Translations under genes and position numbers: made by a program
Notes under the pieces: model-generated
Databases searched by the model: none
What the model saw: the letters and a program-made list of their open reading frames with translations, nothing else
What the model was told of the DNA's origin: nothing
NCBI RefSeq assembly: GCF_008039875.1
Contig: NZ_VRUU01000053.1
Location: 1 to 34,930 of the forward strand
DNA: 34,930 nt
From: Methylobacterium sp. WL119
Lineage (GTDB): Bacteria; Pseudomonadota; Alphaproteobacteria; Rhizobiales; Beijerinckiaceae
Reading direction: 5' to 3'
In this document: piece after piece, positions 32,805 to 34,930 of the stretch
Layout: each line of letters begins with the position of its first letter
Position numbering within the stretch: position 1 is the first letter of the stretch

Positions 32805-32828
32805 GGCTGCCTCGCGACGGAGGCAGCC
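32805..32828 (+). promoter_or_regulatory. 9-bp hairpin directly before the start codon at 32829
   Basis: GGCTGCCTC - GCGACG - GAGGCAGCC, a perfect 9-bp stem ending at the base before the ATG. The Shine-Dalgarno GGAGG (32819-32823) spans the last loop base and the start of the 3' arm, so the stem would block initiation strongly unless opened. Confidence 0.6.
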
Positions 32829-33299
32829 ATGACGAACTATCCAAAGCCCCCCACCAAGTCCGCCGCCAAGGCCACCGCCACAAAGGGCAGGCCCGGCCCG
32901 AAGGCAAAGGTGGGCCTGATGGCGAGGCTTGCCCCAAAGTCGCTGAAGCCCTCGGGCGAGAGCCTCGACGATTTCCTCAACGGCCTCCCGGACAACCGGG
33001 CGCCCATCGACCAGATGGAAGCCGAGATCCGGTCCTCCCGCTTCACCCTGGCCAAGCACGCCCTGGACGAAGCGATGACGACCAGCCAGCACGTCCGGAT
33101 GCTGCGCTTCGGCGGGGCCGGCGTGGTCATCGAGGTCCCGCTGCCCGACTGGATCCCCGCGATGCGGATGGCGGCCGCGGAGCTGTGTTCCTGGCATCAC
33201 GAATTATGTCGGGCCGGCACCTCGAAGTCGTCCGAAAACCCAATCCGAGAGGTAGGTGGGGACCTTGAAGACGCAGCCGGGTCCGTCTCGGCCGGCTAG
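32829..33299 (+). CDS. Hypothetical 156-residue protein
   Basis: Not recognised. Lysine/alanine/proline-rich N-terminal 40 residues (TKSAAKATATKGRPGPKAKVG), then a mixed region with ESLDDFLNGLPDN and a likely structured part FTLAKHALDEAMTTSQHVRMLRFGGAGVVIEVPLPDWIPAMRMAAAELCSWHHELC. The last 32 residues overlap, tail to tail, the 3' end of the minus-strand gene at 33204-33548 and look shifted in composition, so the original C-terminus may have ended earlier. Confidence 0.55.
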   Translation: MTNYPKPPTKSAAKATATKGRPGPKAKVGLMARLAPKSLKPSGESLDDFLNGLPDNRAPIDQMEAEIRSSRFTLAKHALDEAMTTSQHVRMLRFGGAGVVIEVPLPDWIPAMRMAAAELCSWHHELCRAGTSKSSENPIREVGGDLEDAAGSVSAG

Positions 33300-33548
33300 G
33301 TTCTCGTCCGCCTCGCGCTTGTAGCTCGGGATTGTGAGATGCTCCGGCACGCGGTCGAAGATGACCAGGAAGGGCCCCTGCGCGACGTCGGGGGTAAAGT
33401 GGGCAAGGTTTCCGTTCCGGAGGGCGGCCTCGACCTCGACGAGGTAATTCCGGAACCGGGGGCGAGGGGCCACGAGTACGAGGCCGTCGTCGGTCCATGC
33501 CGTGACGAGGCCGGTCGGATCGTCCGGGTCCTCGTCGGCCCGAAACAT
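33204..33548 (-). CDS. Hypothetical 114-residue protein
   Basis: Not recognised. Acidic start (MFRADEDPDDPTGLVTAW), then alternating strand-like segments (GLVLVAPRPRFRNYLVEVEAALRNG, GPFLVIFDRVPEHLTIPSYKREADENL) that suggest a small alpha/beta protein. AGGAGAGG upstream gives a ribosome-binding site whose GAGGC pairs with an upstream GCCTC (33557-33577). It follows the 35-residue gene at 33564-33671 by 15 bp, so the two form a small operon. Confidence 0.55.
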   Translation of the reverse strand: MFRADEDPDDPTGLVTAWTDDGLVLVAPRPRFRNYLVEVEAALRNGNLAHFTPDVAQGPFLVIFDRVPEHLTIPSYKREADENLAGRDGPGCVFKVPTYLSDWVFGRLRGAGPT

Positions 33549-33556
33549 CGAGTTGC

Positions 33557-33577
33557 GCCTCTCCTACATCACGAGGC
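33557..33577 (-). promoter_or_regulatory. Hairpin at the ribosome binding site of the 114-residue gene
   Basis: In mRNA sense GCCTC - GTGATGTAGGA - GAGGC, 5-bp stem with an 11-base loop that contains the stop codon of the preceding small gene. Ribosomes finishing that gene would open the stem, a layout suited to translational coupling. Confidence 0.45.
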
Positions 33578-33671
33578 GGCCGAGCTCGATGGGGCGGGCG
33601 TAGTCGCGGGAGTCGTGCGTCAGGGCTAGCAGGGTGCCGAACGTGGCGCCCTTATTGCGGTGGTCGTACAC
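33564..33671 (-). CDS. Possible 35-residue small protein
   Basis: Starts at GTG 33669-33671 and reads VYDHRNKGATFGTLLALTHD followed by SRDYARPIELGRLVM, a balanced amino-acid composition that looks like real protein. GGGG at 33680-33683 lies 8 bases upstream. Its TAG stop lies inside the ribosome-binding hairpin of the next gene (33204-33548), which supports a coupled two-gene unit. Not recognised. Confidence 0.45.
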   Translation of the reverse strand: MYDHRNKGATFGTLLALTHDSRDYARPIELGRLVM

Positions 33672-33769
33672 TCAGTCAGCCCCGAATGGGGAGGTGCTCC
33701 CTTAACGATGCCTCCACGGTTTTGGCTGGCGTGCATCCGGCAACACATGCCGCCGGGATGGTTCCCTCC

Positions 33770-34159
33770 TCAGCCGGCGAGAGCGAGGCGGTCGATGAGG
33801 GCCTGCCTGGCACCGGCAGCCGGCACGTTCCGGCCCTCGACGAGGATGGTCATCGCCTCACCGAGGACCGACTTCAGGCACACGGCGACGCCGTCCATGC
33901 TCTTGGTCCGCTGGATGCGTGCCGGGATGGACGACTGCATGAGGATGGTTGCGACCGCCTGCGCGATGGCGCTGTCCACGGAACGCGGGTCCGGCATGCC
34001 GGCATCACGACGCCGGGCCCGCTCATTGCGCTTGCGCTCGGCGGCGGACCGACGGGTGCGGGCGCGCTCGGCCGACGCGTTCTCCAGGGGGATGGGAAGG
34101 GGCGCGCCCGGGGACGGGCAGGACGTGAGCATCGTGGCGATGTCGAGGGCCGTGGTCAT
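33770..34159 (-). CDS. Hypothetical 129-residue protein with a basic helix
   Basis: Not recognised. It starts MTTALDIATMLTSCPSPGAP, followed by a strongly charged, likely helical stretch (SAERARTRRSAAERKRNERARRRD, about 28-51) and a C-terminal part (VDSAIAQAVATILMQSSIPARIQRTKSMDGVAVCLKSVLGEAM). The basic region may bind nucleic acid. ATG 34157-34159 with GGAGCCCTCCGCC upstream; CGGA-GCCC-TCCG can form a small hairpin there. Confidence 0.5.
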   Translation of the reverse strand: MTTALDIATMLTSCPSPGAPLPIPLENASAERARTRRSAAERKRNERARRRDAGMPDPRSVDSAIAQAVATILMQSSIPARIQRTKSMDGVAVCLKSVLGEAMTILVEGRNVPAAGARQALIDRLALAG

Positions 34160-34296
34160 GGCGGAGGGCTCCGTAGGGGATGCCTCCATTCTCGACGCGG
34201 CCATGCAAGCCACAAGTCGGACGCGTCACACATGAACCATCGGGCGCGGCGCCCGATGAAGCCCCCAACAAATCCGACGTCATCAACCACGGTTTG

Positions 34297-34326
34297 AACA
34301 ACGCGTGTGGTTGAAATCGCGTTGTT
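34297..34326. promoter_or_regulatory. 9-bp inverted repeat with TTGAAAT direct repeats
   Basis: AACAACGCG - N12 - CGCGTTGTT, perfect arms, in the control region of the gene starting at 34159. GTTGAAAT occurs twice, at 34310-34317 and 34323-34330. Together they look like a regulator-binding region. Confidence 0.45.
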
Positions 34327-34330
34327 GAAA

Positions 34331-34364
34331 TGGGCATGCCCCGATACGGCGCTGCGCATGCCCA
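34331..34364. repeat. Inverted repeat TGGGCATG...CATGCCCA
   Basis: Perfect 8-bp arms at 34331-34338 and 34357-34364, with an inner 10-bp palindrome GGGCATGCCC at 34332-34341. Function unknown. Confidence 0.45.
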
Positions 34365-34374
34365 GACATGAAGA

Positions 34375-34402
34375 GACCCCCCACCGTTGCCAGTGAGGGG
34401 TC
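34375..34402 (-). terminator. Terminator-like hairpin after the gene at 34473
   Basis: In minus-strand sense GACCCCTCAC - 8 bases - GTGGGGGGTC, a 10-bp stem with one T-G pair, followed by TCTTC. It lies 70 bp downstream of the minus-strand gene ending at 34473. Confidence 0.5.
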
Positions 34403-34472
34403 TTCAGGATGAGGTGCATCGCTGAGCCCGAGAGCCCCTGTATATTACCAGGCCCGTGGCAATAGACAACGC

Positions 34473-34930
34473 CTATCTGAAGCCCATCCGAGATCTATCG
34501 CGCTCCCTCGCCTCCATGCGGGCCTTGGCCCCCTCAGCGAGAGCCTTGAGCCTGAGGCTCGACTCCTCACGCGTCATCCGGGGCCAGACCCGCTCCTGCA
34601 TCGGGGCGGTCGCGCTGGGTGCAAGCGAGGCAACCTGAGACTGGTATGACGTCTCGATCATGGCCCGCGGCGCAGGGACAGGCGGAGGCGCAGGGATGGT
34701 AGCCACGGGCACGACCGGCACCGGAGCGGGGGTGTCCTTCCGGGGAGGCAGGGGCGCCCACCTGCTCTCCGTGCGGAGGGCTGGGACCGGAGATTCCCTG
34801 ACCTGGGCAGCGGCTCTGGCAGCGACCTCAGCGGCGGCTTTGGCCAGCGCTCGCTCCTCGTCGAGCAGGACCTGGATGAAAGCCGGCAGAGGGGGACGGG
34901 CAGAGACGGGAGCGGGTGACGGGACAGGGG
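34473..34930 (-). CDS. Proline/alanine-rich hypothetical protein, N-terminus beyond window
   Basis: The frame stays open to the right edge, so about 151 C-terminal residues are seen. Proline-rich stretches (PVPSPAPVSARPPLP and TPAPVPVVPVATIPAPPPVP) alternate with charged helical parts (FIQVLLDEERALAKAAAEVAARAAAQ and MTREESSLRLKALAEGAKARMEARERD). No domain is recognised; it may be a linker-rich partition, DNA-handling or structural protein. The stop is TAG at 34473-34475. Confidence 0.5.
   Translation of the reverse strand, partial: PVPSPAPVSARPPLPAFIQVLLDEERALAKAAAEVAARAAAQVRESPVPALRTESRWAPLPPRKDTPAPVPVVPVATIPAPPPVPAPRAMIETSYQSQVASLAPSATAPMQERVWPRMTREESSLRLKALAEGAKARMEARERDRSRMGFR

Noticed and set aside
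32393..32828. CRISPR-like array based on the 20-bp repeat
   Set aside because: Only two copies 378 bp apart with genes between them; no regular spacers and no cas genes.

Overview
The window is high-GC DNA that looks like an alphaproteobacterial (Methylobacterium/rhizobial-type) chromosome or megaplasmid. The grounds are the abundance of HWE-family sensor kinases, a GTTC-N7-GTTC LexA box of the alphaproteobacterial kind in front of umuDC, and the general codon style. The genus is inferred from family flavour only; no marker gene is present.

Layout. 1-3440 (minus strand): a YeiH-type transporter cut by the window edge with a LysR-type inverted repeat upstream, a phosphoglycerate mutase, an IS21 istB remnant, a small metallophosphoesterase (copy 1) and a single-domain response regulator. 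3693-15069 (plus strand): a dense signalling block with a receiver, a large GAF/PAS/HWE kinase, an unrecognised protein followed by two different MscS-type channels, a PAS-HisKA kinase overlapping its receiver, a receiver-kinase hybrid, and a membrane HWE kinase overlapping the hybrid. 15226-18705 (minus strand): selB preceded by an oligopeptide-binding-protein-like gene that carries one in-frame TGA. 18904-21338 (minus strand): an OhrR-like regulator with a palindromic operator, a decayed short-chain dehydrogenase, a VOC protein and a dienelactone hydrolase. 21743-23457 (plus strand): SOS-controlled umuDC. 23519-26362: a Crp/Fnr regulator with two cysteine pairs, divergent from a pentapeptide-repeat protein, a periplasmic thioredoxin and a CcdA-type membrane protein. 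26456-27598 (minus strand): a cupin and metallophosphoesterase copy 2.

28055-31880 (minus strand) is an AT-richer accessory island with a deoxyribosyltransferase-like protein, a YaaC-like protein and a GHKL ATPase joined to a probable nuclease domain; the last intergenic gap of this set contains a four-repeat G-quadruplex motif. This is a plausible uncharacterised defence module. 32319-34930 holds small unrecognised genes of plasmid or genomic-island character.

The strongest candidate for something new is the selB neighbour. The TGA at 18205-18207 keeps one continuous reading frame, is followed at the right distance by a SECIS-like stem-loop, and lies in the same transcription unit as the selenocysteine elongation factor. 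The protein has no visible signal peptide and no permease genes beside it, so it may be a cytosolic selenoprotein with a substrate-binding-protein fold. A second recurring pattern is a short hairpin of the form GCCTC...GAGGC whose 3' arm is the Shine-Dalgarno sequence. It appears in front of at least five genes here, including both metallophosphoesterase copies.
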